NCBI GenBank assembly: GCA_031841125.1 | Contig: CM063108.1 | Span: 43,236,122-43,300,121, forward strand | Length of the DNA: 64,000 nt | Origin: Acanthococcus lagerstroemiae | Taxonomy: Eukaryota > Arthropoda > Insecta > Hemiptera > Eriococcidae | Direction: 5' to 3' | Shown: positions 1 to 12,954 of the stretch, in pieces | Layout of the letters: each line of letters starts with the position of its first letter | Position numbering within the stretch: position 1 is the first letter of the stretch | Notes under the pieces: model-generated | Told to the model about the DNA's origin: nothing | What the model saw: only the letters and a program-made list of their open reading frames with translations | Databases searched by the model: none | Made by a program: the position numbers and the translations under genes

Positions 1-77
1 CAGTCAACAGAAACCAAATACATATCCTCTGTCAATATAAAACTAAGGCACTAACCGCCTCTTCATTTCTGTTGCAG

Positions 78-538
78 CCATGCAGCACGCAGTACTCCTC
101 ACTTCGCTGTTCGTACACGTCGCCGTTTCGCAGATTTTTGAGAACGAATTGCCGGTCAGCTTACAACCACCGCCACCGCAGCAGACGATACCCAGAAATG
201 ATTTTTCTTCCATCTTCACAGATATTTCTGCGCCAGTAGTACAGCAACAGCCGCAGCTACCACCCCAACCACAACCAGCACCAGCTCCTAAGCACGTGGC
301 CCATCCGACTGTCCTTTTCAATTCCGAACAAGAAGCCAAACTGCCGCCCAACTTATTGAATCCATTCTACAAGAACCCACGGATCGTCGAACAGCTGGCA
401 AAGCAGAGCTGGTTCCATCCCGGTGAGAATCTGGTCACCGATCGAGAAACCGAAAAGATCTCGCGGGATAAGATCTATTACGCTCTGAAAAGTGCAGGAC
501 TAGTAAGAAGACGTAGGTATGTTGTGTACAGGCGATGA
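78..538 (+). CDS. Secreted proline/glutamine-rich protein, coding exon
   Basis: The exon opens after a pyrimidine-rich tract and AG (76-77). The ATG is at 80 and the stop at 536-538, giving 152 aa. Residues 1-17 (MQHAVLLTSLFVHVAVS) form a typical signal peptide, so the protein is probably secreted. Residues about 28-70 are rich in Pro and Gln (PPPPQQ, QQQPQLPPQPQPAPAP). The C-terminal half is charged and compact (NPFYKNPRIVEQLAKQSWF, then EKISRDKIYYALKSAGL) and ends in a basic RRRR run that could be a processing site. This half resembles uncharacterised secreted insect proteins I recall only loosely, so no function is assigned. The acceptor two bases before the ATG implies a noncoding 5' exon left of the window. 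No exact AATAAA is visible downstream; AT-rich sequence follows to about 690. Confidence 0.72.
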
Positions 539-1837
539 AAAAATGACGTTCTGATACAGCGGATCGAATGGCATCACTATTAATTTCATTATTTTTAGTT
601 TTATTTAACTTTGTGTATTATTATTTGTAAATGTTGAGCTGCATTGATAAGTACTGTTAAATATATAAACTATGGTAAGATCTTTTTTGATGTCACGGAA
701 TATATGGCCTCTAGAAACCTCTATATCTGGAAAATTACAGAAAGAGGTTGAAAATACGAACAAATAATACTGGTTAAATCCCTCAGAGAAGCCTTTTTAG
801 TTCCTTGAATGTTTTCTTCACCCAAGTCTTCAGTCATTCCCTCGAGAATATTCTTTGATTTTCGTTATTTTGATTCTGTCAAGTCCTGAAACATGATCCA
901 CAAGTGTTCTCTCAATTCTCATACACTATCCATTACTTCAGCATCTGGTAAAATTGTATCAGTCAACATTTCTACAACAGGTAAGACAACCATTTGTTAA
1001 TACGGCCGATCCTAATTAGGTAACTCAATTATAGTATCTGCAATATGTTTTTGGTTGTAATGGAATTAGGGATGAACTGAGCCCTGACTTCTTGGGGGAG
1101 GGAGCGGTAGATCGAAAATGTAGACTCGGTGCAAGAGGGAATCACCCCCCCCCCCAGTCAGCCTATGAATGAAAGTATATAAATTACCGTAATTTAGTTA
1201 CACGACGCAGTATTGTTTACAACTAATGGCGATTATGTCATACGACTAAATTATAATTTACTTCCCTTAAGACCAAATACCGTCGCATTTGATTGAGTTC
1301 GTTAAGGTAAAGGAAAAACATCGCACAAACATGCACTGTATTAATCAACTGTCTCAAGTACCTATACTTGTTGAAATTTTGACACTTGCGTATATCCTTG
1401 AAACAGTCAATACAAAAATCGAGTATTTTTTCGACATCCAAAATTTGTCATTTTTTCAACAAGATAGGTATATATTGTGATTACAGATTTCGATACAGAC
1501 GTCGAGTTATTGTGTCAATATCTTCTTTAAATGGAATTCTTTGTCAACGTCGATGCACTTCGATCCAAAAGTCGATGTTAACATAGTAACTCGACTTTTG
1601 TATCAAATTCGATCACCAATGTCGTGTTGAAAAAGTGATGGATTACGTGTCGACATTTGTGTTGATAGTTCACAATTAATAATTTATCTAGCTCTGAAAT
1701 AGGGGTAATGCACAGATTTTCTAATGAGGAGACGACTGATAAGCTCTAATTATAAAAAACGTTAAAAAAATTAAAGGCTTATTCTTTCTTGTGTTGGATC
1801 AATACTTACTATGCAATAATTTAGCTCAGGTAAAAGT
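539..1837. other. Intergenic sequence
   Basis: AT-rich sequence with no supportable gene. The first ~150 bases are probably 3' UTR of the upstream exon. A run of 13 C lies near 1146-1158, a kind of run that elsewhere in the window marks degraded hAT-type MITEs, but no inverted ends or target duplication could be matched here. Confidence 0.4.
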
Positions 1838-3290
1838 ATAGGGCGTATCATGGAGGCGTTGGAGTGTTGGCCCGGGCACCCAGTTACCTCCGTGCGCATT
1901 ATTCGCAGTTACTTCACGAATAGAGACGAAATGGGCTACCGGCCCGGTTACGAGGGAGATGACCTGCGGCGTCCCATAGGGATCAGTACTCAGACCTAAC
2001 ATGTGGAACGCCACCTTCGATGACTGCTGAGGCTTGCACTACCACCGGGCGTCAAGCTCATTTGCTATGCCGAGATGACAGCAAAAGTCAGGCGACGAGT
2101 TAACTAAGTGTTGGAGATGCTGCCCCACTGGATCGAGTTGGCAAGACTGTGCTTGGTGGTACAGAGAAGACGGAGGCGCAGTGGTGGATCAAAAAATTAG
2201 CCGCAGCCAAGCTCAAGAGAATTTGCTACCTTTCTTTGCTTTGTAACTCCACCTTTTATGAAGTACAAAATATTTCTCTCAAAAAATTTGCCGCCCTAAA
2301 ACATTTTCCACTCCGAGCTACAGGCAGTTCAGCCTGTACGTCAACCAGAAGCTACAGAGGCGGTACTGTTCACGACGCGATGCAAATACAGCCCACCCAC
2401 CTTTGTCCTAAAAGGTGTGGAGACTGGGCTCTGTACAACCCTGAAGTACCTGGGGCTGTAATTCGACGGGAAGTTGCTGTTTCGAGAGCCCTTTAGGCGG
2501 GCAGCTGAGAAGACGGATCGAGTAGCCGGACAGCAGTCCCGTCAAATGTCGAACCTAGGAAGACCGAGGGAGAAGAAGAGAAAGACGTACATGAACGTCA
2601 TTATGTCCGTCCTCCTATATGGGGCGCCAGTAGTTGCCAACGCCATCAAGACACCCTACAGGAGGGCGGAGATAGAGAAGATCCAGCGGAAAACCGCGAT
2701 GAGGTGTGTCAGGGCATACTACATTGTTTCTTCGGAGGTAGTAAGCGTTTTAGTATGTACACCACCGATCGAACTCACAGTCGGGGAAACAGCGGAGGTA
2801 TCCGGTGGAAAGAAGACAGTGAAGACGAAAAACGAGAGGCCCTTCGGATTAAGCTGGACATCCAGCAGTCCACACTTCGTAAGTGGTAAGACGCATTTGC
2901 TCAGTCGACAAAGGGAAAGTGGACCCGAGCGCTAATACGTGACCTTGATCGGTGTGCAGGCAGGTCTCATGGGGAACTGAACTTCCAACTGACCCGAGTC
3001 CTGAGCGGCTACGGGTGCTTTGGCACTTACATCGGTTGGCGATAGCGCCAAGCTCCGTGTGCACGCACTATGATGAAGGGGTGGAGGACAACCCTTGGCA
3101 CACCCTGTTCGAGTGTGATGCTTGGGAGCTGCAGAGGCGCGAGACGGCAATAGCGATCGATCCCGCGACGGCGTAATCGACCATCTCACGCCAACCTCGA
3201 TTCCAGAAATGTTTGAAAGTAGATGGAACCGGGTGTCGGTCTTTGTCTCAACCATCATGAAGAAGAAGATGCAAACAGAATGGTCGAGGC
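1838..3290 (+). mobile_element. R1/I-like non-LTR retrotransposon, decayed 3' part
   Basis: Several broken reading frames line up in order with the C-terminal half of an R1-type LINE ORF2. About 1892-2000 encodes an RT stretch (IIRSYF, then a PxGIS-like block where RT has PQGS). About 2051-2095 has the catalytic YADD box (VKLICYADD). 2474-2935 holds a thumb-like region (MSVLLYGAPV, KIQRKTAMRCVRAYY). 2952-3176 has the CCHC-like tail (CTHYDEGVEDNPWHTLFECD). Around 3190-3270 is the usual C-terminal helix (ESRWNRVSVFVSTIMKKK). Frameshifts, stops and a small foreign insertion near 2218-2310 show it is dead. Confidence 0.7.
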
Positions 3291-6200
3291 AGAGGCCAAC
3301 GAACAAAGCTCGGCTCACACTGGACACAACGAGACTCTGTACCATCCAAGAGTTGCTGCGGACCCCCCGGAAAGGTTCACCTCGCCGTCACCACAAGGAG
3401 GTGAGGGGTGAAGGAAGGAAGCGCGTCCAGCTGAGGTGCACCCGAATTCCAGGTTAATGTTGGGTGAGCGTTATCTCGGTCAGTAGGGTGTACCATATAT
3501 AGTGGTCCTATCTGAAACGGAGGGTGCGGAGGTCCGGGTGAGACTCAAGACGTCCCTCTGGTTACTGATGCGATACTCGAAATAGTAGTTTCTGGGGCCA
3601 GCAGTGAGGTGTCTGGGGAGCCTATTTGGCATTCGTACATCGGCATATGTTCCACCAATTGATATCTGGCTCTGGAGGCCTGATCTCTCAGATTTAATTG
3701 AATTTTTACATATAAATCATCAAACGATAAGAAAAAGTAGAAACATTTAAGGAAAATTCAGTACAAATAATGAGCCTGAACTAAAATCTATTCACAATTT
3801 AATAAATAAATAAATTTAAAAAAAAACACTAAATAAGTATCAGAACCTGACCAGAGATCTCTCAGAGGTTTCACATTGCCAGAACCAAAACTAATAAAGT
3901 CCTTCCATCCTTCCAATAATAAACTAAAACCACTCAACTCCAGTTTTACAGAAAAACTGGAACTCCTCGCAGCTTTTATAGGCTTACAAATAAGGATTCC
4001 TTGTACAGAACCCTTAATTACTTAATAACAAGTCAGAATTGAAATCCGAATATAAACCTGTCAGGTTCCATATCACAAAAGAGACTGCTATCAAAAAATA
4101 AATAAAACAGCAATTCAATTAAAAAAAAAAAAACTATTTATTTGCCACATATACCTTTGTAATTTTGATGCTCAGGACTCCTTCACACAGCTTGAAGTCT
4201 GTCGATGCTCTTATATTTAGTTCACTATTTTCAATCCTTGAAAAATGTATGTATCTCTTTGTATGCAAACGCAGCTCATACATATAGGTACCAGGAGGAC
4301 CATGATTCTCTCAAACGATTAAATGAATGAATATAGATAAAACTGAATCTTTCTCCTCTCTCGGATGTAACAGTTTGTTCCAGATTCAATTCAAATAATT
4401 TCGATAACGGTAGAATTCCTTCTTCAAACTCGTACAAAAAACTGACGATTGCTTGACTTCTCATATGACCTGGAAAAATATTGTAGGTATTAGATTCAAT
4501 TCAATAGTTAAATTATGAGTAAGGTACACTGAACACAAATCTCAACCAAGAACTAATAGTAAAATCTTACCTGCTACAAAAAAGCTTATCGATATGCTGT
4601 AGTGCAATTTCATCGCTCATTAGAATAGATATACATACTTTATTATTTCACCTTTAGTATAAGGAATGGGGTAGGTTCAAAAGGATCTACACTGGTCCTG
4701 AATACCGTCACGACGGTATGGAATCCCCTTTCTTTTTACCATATTCATATTGAACGACTATTAAATCTTCATAAGCTGAAAACAAATAGTATATCTAGAA
4801 TAAATTGAAGGCTAAAACAATATAAAACACCTGGTTAAGCTATCATGATTTAAAAAAAAAAAGTTTATACTTTGAAGAAGTCTGATCGGGCGCCAAAACG
4901 GAATGAACCACATTAATGACCACACAAAGAATAAACGTTGGTTGAAAGCTTCAAAATTGCTTACCAGGCTGTAAGACAATGCAAGTAGGTACAGTCAAAT
5001 ACCATTACGGGGAAGTGTGCGTGAGACTGGAGAAAAGTTTCTTTCTTCACAAACTTATGTGACGTGACGACTGTTTATTCGTATGTAGTGCACAACCTGC
5101 AACATAAAAAAGTATTAGATCAGATGCATAATTGGAGGGAAATCGATTGATATTCGAGTCTTACCTGCTGTAGTAACGTTCGTATGATAACCATCTGCCA
5201 GGTACTTTTAACAATAACTGAAGATATGTTTTGAGCATTAGATTAAGGATCCTCATTACACAAGTCCGGTATTAGGAAGGTACAGATCAAGTAGTAATCA
5301 GGGGAAATTTCTGGTGAGCACAGTCGGTCACTTTCTTGCATTGAAGTTTAATGAAGATGGAATAATGCACTATGCTAGCTAGAAATAGAATTGGACTATA
5401 CTTCTTGACTCAAGCTCTTCATTTATTTACACAAGCATCAAACACCGAGTATGAAAAAAAATTTATTCGAAACACCTTCCACTTTGATTTACTACAATGC
5501 CATTAATATCTCGGTTATATTTAAATATATATTCGTTCATAATCGACGAAGAAAAGAAAGGGAGAAAACATAAAAATCAAATAAAAGTGAAGATACAGCC
5601 AGTGAATTTCAGTTCATACTGGTGCAGGTAGAACCAGGATATACGAAGCCAAAGTTTAATCGAGTCTTAACGCAGCGACTGAGTTCGATGCAATGCACTT
5701 TATTTTTTCATTAGAAACTTCTGGAGATAATGGACAACGTAATTTGGAGAATCTCCGTATTCATTTTATTATTACCAACAAGGTGATGTAATTTCTGTGA
5801 ATTTGGCAGTCGTAGGATATCTGCAGCATCTCTACGTTAGTCTTCCGTGACGAATTAATATCGTACCTATATATTAACTTTCAGACTCGTGCTCTCCGTT
5901 TTTCATTATATTATTTTTTAACGCCGCTTGGTGCCACAATGTGATGTTATAGACAGTTTGATGAAATCAGAAATATTTTATGAATTTTTACGAATAACAT
6001 GTCATCAGGGTGCATGGTCTTCATCTGTGGTGAATTACATGGAAGTATTCCAAATATCTTGATACAACAAACGGCCGCCGGAGGGTATCAGCTTTTTATG
6101 GTACTTTTCTCGAGAGTAGAGGTAACCAATTTTTTCAAAAGCAGAGGTTCTGCTATGCTCGGGGACAGAGGAATTAAAAGAGTCTTATCTATTTATTCGA

Positions 6201-6297
6201 CTATTTTTTCTGAATGAGTTGTACACTTTTTCGAAATAAGAGTTGGTAACTTCTCATTATTCAAATCATCTTCAAAATGAGGTCGCTCATAAGACTG
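3291..6297. other. Intergenic sequence
   Basis: AT-rich DNA with no coding signal I can defend. The LINE 3' UTR may run to about 3480. A short perfect inverted repeat (ATACCGTC, 2-nt gap, GACGGTAT) lies at 4702-4719. No tRNA, array or terminal repeats were recognised. Confidence 0.4.
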
Positions 6298-6557
6298 GCG
6301 AGTTAGGGCCGCTTGATGGAGTGGGAGAAAAATGCGTGTCTAACTTCGAACGCGTTTTCCCCAAAAACGTGTTTTCGCGCGTTCTCGTTACACTCATCTG
6401 CACTCATCTTTGACCGCTTGTATCGCCGGAACAAAAAACGCTACAAATCTCGCCAATAGCTCATTGGAATGGGCATTCATTCCTCTATTACGTACTGTCA
6501 GTAACTCAAAATTCGTCGTATCAACAAAGTTACACCTTTTTATAGAAACTGCCACAA
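6298..6557. repeat. Right half of a MITE (second copy at 18641-19263)
   Basis: These 260 bases match 19003-19260 almost throughout (start GCGAGTTAGGGCCGCTTGA, end TTTTTATAGAAACTGCCACA). The other copy has long terminal inverted repeats and this one has only the right arm, so it is a one-ended, truncated copy. It encodes nothing recognisable. Confidence 0.75.
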
Positions 6558-7037
6558 ATAATTTAAAAAAAAAAAAATCAAAAGAATGAATGGAAGTTGA
6601 ATAATTATCGCGAAAAAAGTAGAAAAAGTGAAGAAAATTTTTGCACCAAGATATTTTGTATTCTAATATTGTAATGAAATTAAGTTTGAAAATTGTTAGA
6701 AGAGGTTACCATGACTTGACAATGAAGTAAGTATATGAAAAGTGTTCCTTAATTTAAAATTCAACATTTTTATAGCTGAAGTTTTGATTTTATTTTTTCA
6801 GAATATGTAATTGTATGCCTACTTTAATGAATAAAAATGCCTTTTTATACTTAAATAAATATTGATTCTTCATTTCAAGTTCATAAAAAGTGTTTTCAAA
6901 ACTATAGAAAACCAACACATCATTTTCTTGAAAAGAAAATAAAAGTCCAAAGTTACCCCTTTTCCGGCTAATTTTTAGACTGCTGCTTTTTGATTTCTGG
7001 AGGGTTCAAAATTAGAATCAAGCAGATTTTAACCCAT

Positions 7038-7143
7038 GGCGTGGTGAGATATATGGTGATGCACGCATGCCAAAGTGGCCCCTATGACACTGCACCCCCA
7101 GCCCCGGGAACTACCCTTTCGAGTATCGCATCAGTGACCAGAG
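7038..7143 (+). mobile_element. ~106-bp short retroposon, copy 1 (type I)
   Basis: It is flanked by a perfect 14-bp direct repeat (AGATTTTAACCCAT at 7024-7037 and 7144-7157), as expected for target-primed insertion. The core GATGCACGCATGCCAAA, then GTGGCCCC and a GACACTGCACCCCC block, is shared with copies at 37955, 38363, 56204 and 60887. The right half is diverged and has lost the complementary segments seen in the type II copies. It has no tRNA-like A/B boxes and no ORF. Confidence 0.75.
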
Positions 7144-7964
7144 AGATTTTAACCCATATGGTGGTAAACTAAAGGTCAAGACAAAATTTTTTAGTTACCT
7201 TCAAACCACCTTTGTACCACATATTAGGGAGTTACAGGGACGTAATGTTAAAAATAGTCCAAAGTTACCCCAAATTACTGTAACCTATTTTACTCAAAGT
7301 TTGCTGATCACTTTTTTTTTTCTTCTTCTTTTTGTCTCTGCTTTTCCTTCTTTTGTGACAATACCTTTCACCACTACTAGATTCATTAAAATTTCTGATA
7401 AAAAATTTGATTTTCCAATTTTCATCCGAGAGTAAGACACACTTGCTTTTCCAGGCAAACTTTCTCTGTCTTCTAAAAAAATAGCCACCAAAGCTGTCAA
7501 ATATAATTGAAGGGTTATCAAAGAAAGCGGTGTAATTACCAATTTTTTTTATGAAGCGTGTTTTAAAATTGTACGATCAAAAAAATGGTCTACAACACCT
7601 GGTTTCACTCGTATTGGACTGGTCATTCAATGGGAGGTAAGCCATGAAACAGGATCTTTTGGTACAGTATGATTTCAAATTTCATAGCCATTATCGCCCC
7701 CCCCCACGCAATAAACAACAATAAACTGCATTTCAAGTAAGCAGAGAATGTATAATGTCTGATACTTGAAACTCAATATTGTTTGTTTACTATCTTGTTC
7801 GACTCTTGGGTCAATGACACAAACATAAATATTATGGATTTAGAAAACGCGCTCTCTTGTGGACTAAATCTGAACTATAAAATGTAAACAATAAATTAGG
7901 ACTTCTACCTATATTCGCATATAACCTATCACAATGAAAAACTCGATTTTGATGGCTGTGGCAC

Positions 7965-8104
7965 CAGTTGCTTAGCCAGGGCGTCTGAACCCTCTTTGGG
8001 ACTTTGTCAAGTAGTAGTTTTTCCTAATTCCAGCACTCCCTTTACCCCCTCCCCTTAGTCAAGACCAGACCTCCTCCCTGAACACTAGGCTGGCTATGCC
8101 ACTA
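7965..8104. mobile_element. hAT-type MITE, 140 bp
   Basis: A perfect 8-bp duplication (TGTGGCAC at 7957-7964 and 8105-8112) flanks imperfect inverted ends: CAGTTGCTTAGCCAG at the left, and TAGTGGCATAGCCAG as the reverse complement of the right. Eight-bp TSDs with short ends containing TAGCCAG are typical of hAT non-autonomous elements. There is no coding capacity. Confidence 0.75.
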
Positions 8105-8112
8105 TGTGGCAC

Positions 8113-11100
8113 TTATACCTAATTTCACTAGTAACCCTTCAATTTATCGACAGCATGTGAGAAAAATAATGATTTCAAAATTAATTTTTCATCATTTGCA
8201 CCTGAGGGGATATATGATTATTTATAATGTTTTTAAAGCGCAAAATCATTCTTGAAGCTGCCCGCCCATGCGACACCTTTGAAAACGACAGTCAAAAATC
8301 AAGTTTTTTAAAAACAACCAATAGAATTGGCACGGTTCTGGTAGAAAAATTCGCATTTTTTGATCAGAAGTTGGTTAGAATCAATTTAGAGCCGTTTTTC
8401 TATAGGCACTTTCTCAGCAGAATAGTGTAGCCAGGACAGTGTCCGAGAAAAGGAGACAAAAATCAATGTAAATTTAGGTTTTTTTCAGGATGTCCCACTA
8501 CGTTTGGCCATGAAGTTCTGCCGAAGGTATACCGATATGTTTAGAATACTTCGAGGCCTGTAAAACTTCCATTCGTTTTTCCATCGATCATAAAACTTAT
8601 CTGAGATTATACACACATTGTTACAGAAGAGCAACACTTGTCATGGCTGCTACACTGTCACTATGGTTTCGTTCTCTCGGTCTCACCAGCAAGATGAGCT
8701 AACCTTAAATTACGGTTCGATGGTTTCATATTTCTATTTCACGGCACACAGTGACGCGGTAATCACCCTGCAATATCGTTTTCCATAATACGAGTTCGTG
8801 TGTCGAATACAACTCGACAGACTCGCGTAAGAAAAAAAGGGACATTATGCTGGACATCGACAAGATATACAAAGGCGAGATTTTACATGATTTTTACATT
8901 GTCAAAATAAGACTACATCAATGGTCACGAATTTTACAAACACGATCCATCTTCTCGTCTTTCGAAAGCTTAATAGAATAAAAAGCGCGACGAAAGCCGA
9001 TTAACGTGTACAGCGAAGGCTGTACATACATTTAAAAAAATGACTACTTCACGAAGCACCAACAGTTTGACACGTGGGTCGGTAACGGAATTACATTGCC
9101 GATTGTAAGTGACATTTGGGGATGCCAGACCGTGTGCCAAAAGGGGCAAACATTTTTCTCCCTTGAAAAGAATTCACGGATTATTTCAAGAATTCATGAT
9201 TATTTAATCAAAATATGACTACGTTTTGATACAACTCCGATTCCCCGGTTTACGCCAAAACAGATTTCTACTCAGCCACAAAACGGAAAAAAGTATCGGA
9301 GATATCGCCGCACGCAAGGCGTTTACTGAGAGAGCTTCGACATATACTTCTCGACCATCGCATTACACTGCGGTGGAGTATGAACAGGGAACTCATTAGA
9401 TTTGTTATTAAAATAATATGTTGTCATTTCTACATTCAATTTCACTGTCGGCTCCACCCAAACTAGGAAGGAATTCACTTAAACCGCGAAACAACGCCGT
9501 TACCGACCACAACTCTCTCGATTAACATCAAGTTATATGTATTTACTACTAAATATTATTTGTTACTGATTTCGCACGTTATTTGTTTCTGTTTTTTAAT
9601 GCAATTAAATGCGGAATTTCAAATAAATAAAATAAATAAATAAATAAAACAAAAAAAAAAGTACAAGGCAAAACATAAAATGATAACTTTATCCAAATAT
9701 TACAAAAACGCATTAAAAAGACATCATCTCTCGACATTACACGAAAACAAAAAATAAAAAAAATCGATAATAAAACATTAAACAAAGAAGAAAAAAGAAA
9801 TTTAAAAAGTACAAATTTCAAATATTGATTTGTACTTACAAAATTGTAAAAATTACTAGTTAAAATTAAAACGTTATATACTTTAAAACGAATAAAATTT
9901 TATATTACGTTAAAAAATAATAAGTCCATTAAATAAACAAATGAGAAGCACGCGAATACGCCTAAACACAATAAAACTTGTAAAGTCTCCTTTTTTAATT
10001 TTTTTTTTTTTAATACATTTGGTACGTTCTCGTTAAAAATGTGATAGAAATAATCGTTCACGAAATAAGCTCGAATATTTTTAGTTTTCAAAAAGCGCAC
10101 AAGAGTCAAAATTCATTAAGTACCTACATTGTTTTTTTTGTGTTTTTTTTTTTTTCGTTAATGATTATTTCTTCATTCGTTTTAAAATCATACCTATAAT
10201 ATACTTAGAAGGAGACAAAAATGTAGGAAAATGTACAATAGCGTTTATAAATATCTTTACGTACTAAAAAGAAAAGAAAACAAACCGCTAGCAACGAATA
10301 CAAACATGGTATTCGAATTCAAAATCGTTTGATTAGGTAAATGATTGCTAGTGGAAATGAAGTCACTGCAATACGGGCTGGTCGTCAGAGGAAACAACGT
10401 GATGATGGCCTATCTCGCCATCCACAACAGAAAGCGTACTTTGATTCACATCTGACCAGCCTGATGTAAACTTTCAAGATCGGTTCATAACTTCTCGACC
10501 GCTATCTATTCTAAAACGAGAACTAAGTAATCCCGGCATGACAAGCCAAGTCGAAGTGCTAAGGTTCCGTTGTTGCTCAGCCTTTTACTATACACTTATT
10601 ACACCTGATTAGGGCTTCTGTCAACTATCCTTAGTCGAAACCAATAAAATACGAGAAATGAGGCGAGTCTAGGATGCAGAAATCCTACAAAGAAACAGAA
10701 ACTCGTGATTTCGTCTCATCAATTCTCGTACCGCCAGCCAATGAAAAGCACATCAAGATAATCTGAGATAATGGTCAAAGGTGGCAGTTCTGCACCACAC
10801 CTATCTACTTCAGTTGTTCTCGATCTAAAAACCAAAATATGAAAATTTCCCAGCACTTTTGCGGTTATCAGAAGCTCGAGAAAAGTAACACCTATCCGAT
10901 CCCTCAAATTAACAAACGTGATTCACTTCGAGAAAATCAACCTAGATATCCTTCACTTAATTTTGAACATGCACTCAATACGTGGACCATCATAAGGCAT
11001 CATTTTCCTGCAACGAGCAGCAATCCAGTCGCCTAATGGAACTTCGACTCGGCTTCGTACTACCAATACATAGTACTAAGTACTACTAAAAATCGTTTAT

Positions 11101-11847
11101 TCCCCGTCATTCACTCGAACGTGAAATAAGTATCGAATAATTAAAATTAGCCTATAAATCTATTCGTTGTTAGAAAATGGTAACGCCAAATAGGTACTGA
11201 TAAAACAGAAAAAATAAAAAATAAATAATACAATATACGTCTACCGTAGCTGCAAGGTTTTTACGTCGATTAAGTACAAAGCATTCGTTGTAATTAAATA
11301 CCCATTCGATTATTTAGGGGAAAAAAATATTGCACTGCGTGTGACGTAAACGGAAACCAAAACAGACGTTGGAACCACGACCAAAACCATCAACATTCAG
11401 AACATTTTCCAAGTACATACCTATATTTTGAATACCGATTCACTTCAATTTCAGGACAGAAATGTCTTTTATTTGGGAATCAGAGAAAATACTCGTAACT
11501 CTCCATTCATTTCTGGTGAATTGAATAAAAAATAATTAGAGAGTGGATCATGAAGAAGAGGGGGCCTAAGGGGTCGTCACATTCCAATTATTACCGGTTC
11601 TGACGAGTCCAGCACACTGTACGTGAACTAGGTACATACATTAGTGATGTTGATTGAAATTTCTCAGAAATCGAGATTATCTTTCACAAACGTTGAAATT
11701 AGCACAACTCGTACACATCTTACTAGTCAATAATCAAAACACGATTACCGGTAAAGGGGGTGAAGATAAACGATGAGGTAAAAATGAAGAAATGTAGACT
11801 GCAGCACTACAATGCGCGTAGGTACGCACTAATGTAACAGTGCTGCC
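8113..11847. other. Intergenic, low-complexity AT-rich sequence
   Basis: No gene found. 9590-10160 is strongly A/T-biased with AAAT repeats and long A and T tracts. The region lies downstream of the MKK7 gene on the minus strand, so part could be a distal 3' UTR, but no reading frame or clear polyadenylation site supports that. Confidence 0.35.
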
Positions 11848-12700
11848 ATTGGGACTCGGAATCAACGTGGCTGACATCTAGCGAATGTTTTGTGAGCCCT
11901 CATTGAGTGATTAATGGAGAAAAAATAAATAGGTCACGCGGGTCAGGCCGACAACTGATAACGTGCCTCTCATTTTTTACTTCGCCGCACTTCTATTAAT
12001 TTTGCTGCCTGACATATTAAATTTTTAATCGCAAGTTCGAATATGTAGCTCTCCACAGTTCAAATTTGAAACATGTCCGCCATTTCTTAATTTTATAATG
12101 ATCTTTTGAAAAACTCGTATTTCCTATTTACGGCAATGTTATTTCCATCAGTGATCACTCAATCTTTCATTAGGAAGTGCATATTAGCGTTCCTACATGC
12201 CGTTCCACATCCCAATAGCACATATTTTTATTTTTGTTAAGGTGAACACACGCAACAAGTGTTAAGCTCGGTGTACACGATCAACTATTCGTGTATAAAC
12301 GCAAAAGAGTCGCTGCAGGTGACTGTTACCGTTCACTGATTGGTGGATTTGGACGAAAACATGACATGGGAGGATGATGATAAGAAAAAGTTATCCAAAA
12401 AATCCAAAATGAAGCTCATCTGATAAAAAATGAAAGGGGTTACAACTTTTGTTCTTAGCATTTTTTCATAAAAATCAATATAAAAACCGGGAGTAACACT
12501 TTTATGAGCGCACGTTCTTAGGGTGTAATGTACAGGTATCATGTTTTCGTCTTCGACATTAGCGCTCCTAGTAGAACTTGTATGCGCGAATTCGGACCAA
12601 GCAACGTTGTGGCACGCTAATTCGGACTTCCCAGACCGATGGCGCGCTAGCATCGGGCCTTCCTCCCTTTCCGCACTTCAGGAAATAGTGCCATAGAATT

Positions 12701-12769
12701 CTTATCAACGTTAGGATACACTGTACGTAAACAATGCCTAGCATCTCATGTAATCCTAACGTTGATAAG
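12701..12769. repeat. Inverted repeat, 17-bp perfect arms
   Basis: CTTATCAACGTTAGGAT (12701-12717) is exactly complementary to 12753-12769, around a 35-bp spacer. The same 17-mer pair recurs at 12832-12885, so it occurs four times in under 200 bp. Confidence 0.9.
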
Positions 12770-12831
12770 GTTCTGTTGAATCTTGGGAAGTCCGAATGTC
12801 ATTTTACAAAATTTACAACCTTACATAGAAT

Positions 12832-12885
12832 TTCTTATCAACGTTAGGATAAAAGTGTACAATTTTATCCTAACGTTGATAAGAA
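12832..12885. repeat. Perfect hairpin, 23-bp arms, 8-nt loop
   Basis: Arm 12832-12854 is the exact reverse complement of arm 12863-12885, with loop GTGTACAA. Perfect arms in a region where the surrounding repeats are 80-90% matched suggest recent origin or ongoing conversion. Confidence 0.92.
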
Positions 12886-12954
12886 CATAAAAGAACTGGA
12901 TGTTTTTGAAAACTTCCGCCAGATGTCAGCCATTACAGTGCTAGGTCCAAGGTC

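Noticed and set aside
7041..7172. 60-codon ORF across the short retroposon (6990-7172)
   Set aside because: It spans an insertion and its target duplication, so the frame is accidental.
12333..12653. 106-codon ORF inside the foldback
   Set aside because: No transposase motif; lies between inverted repeats and looks like chance.
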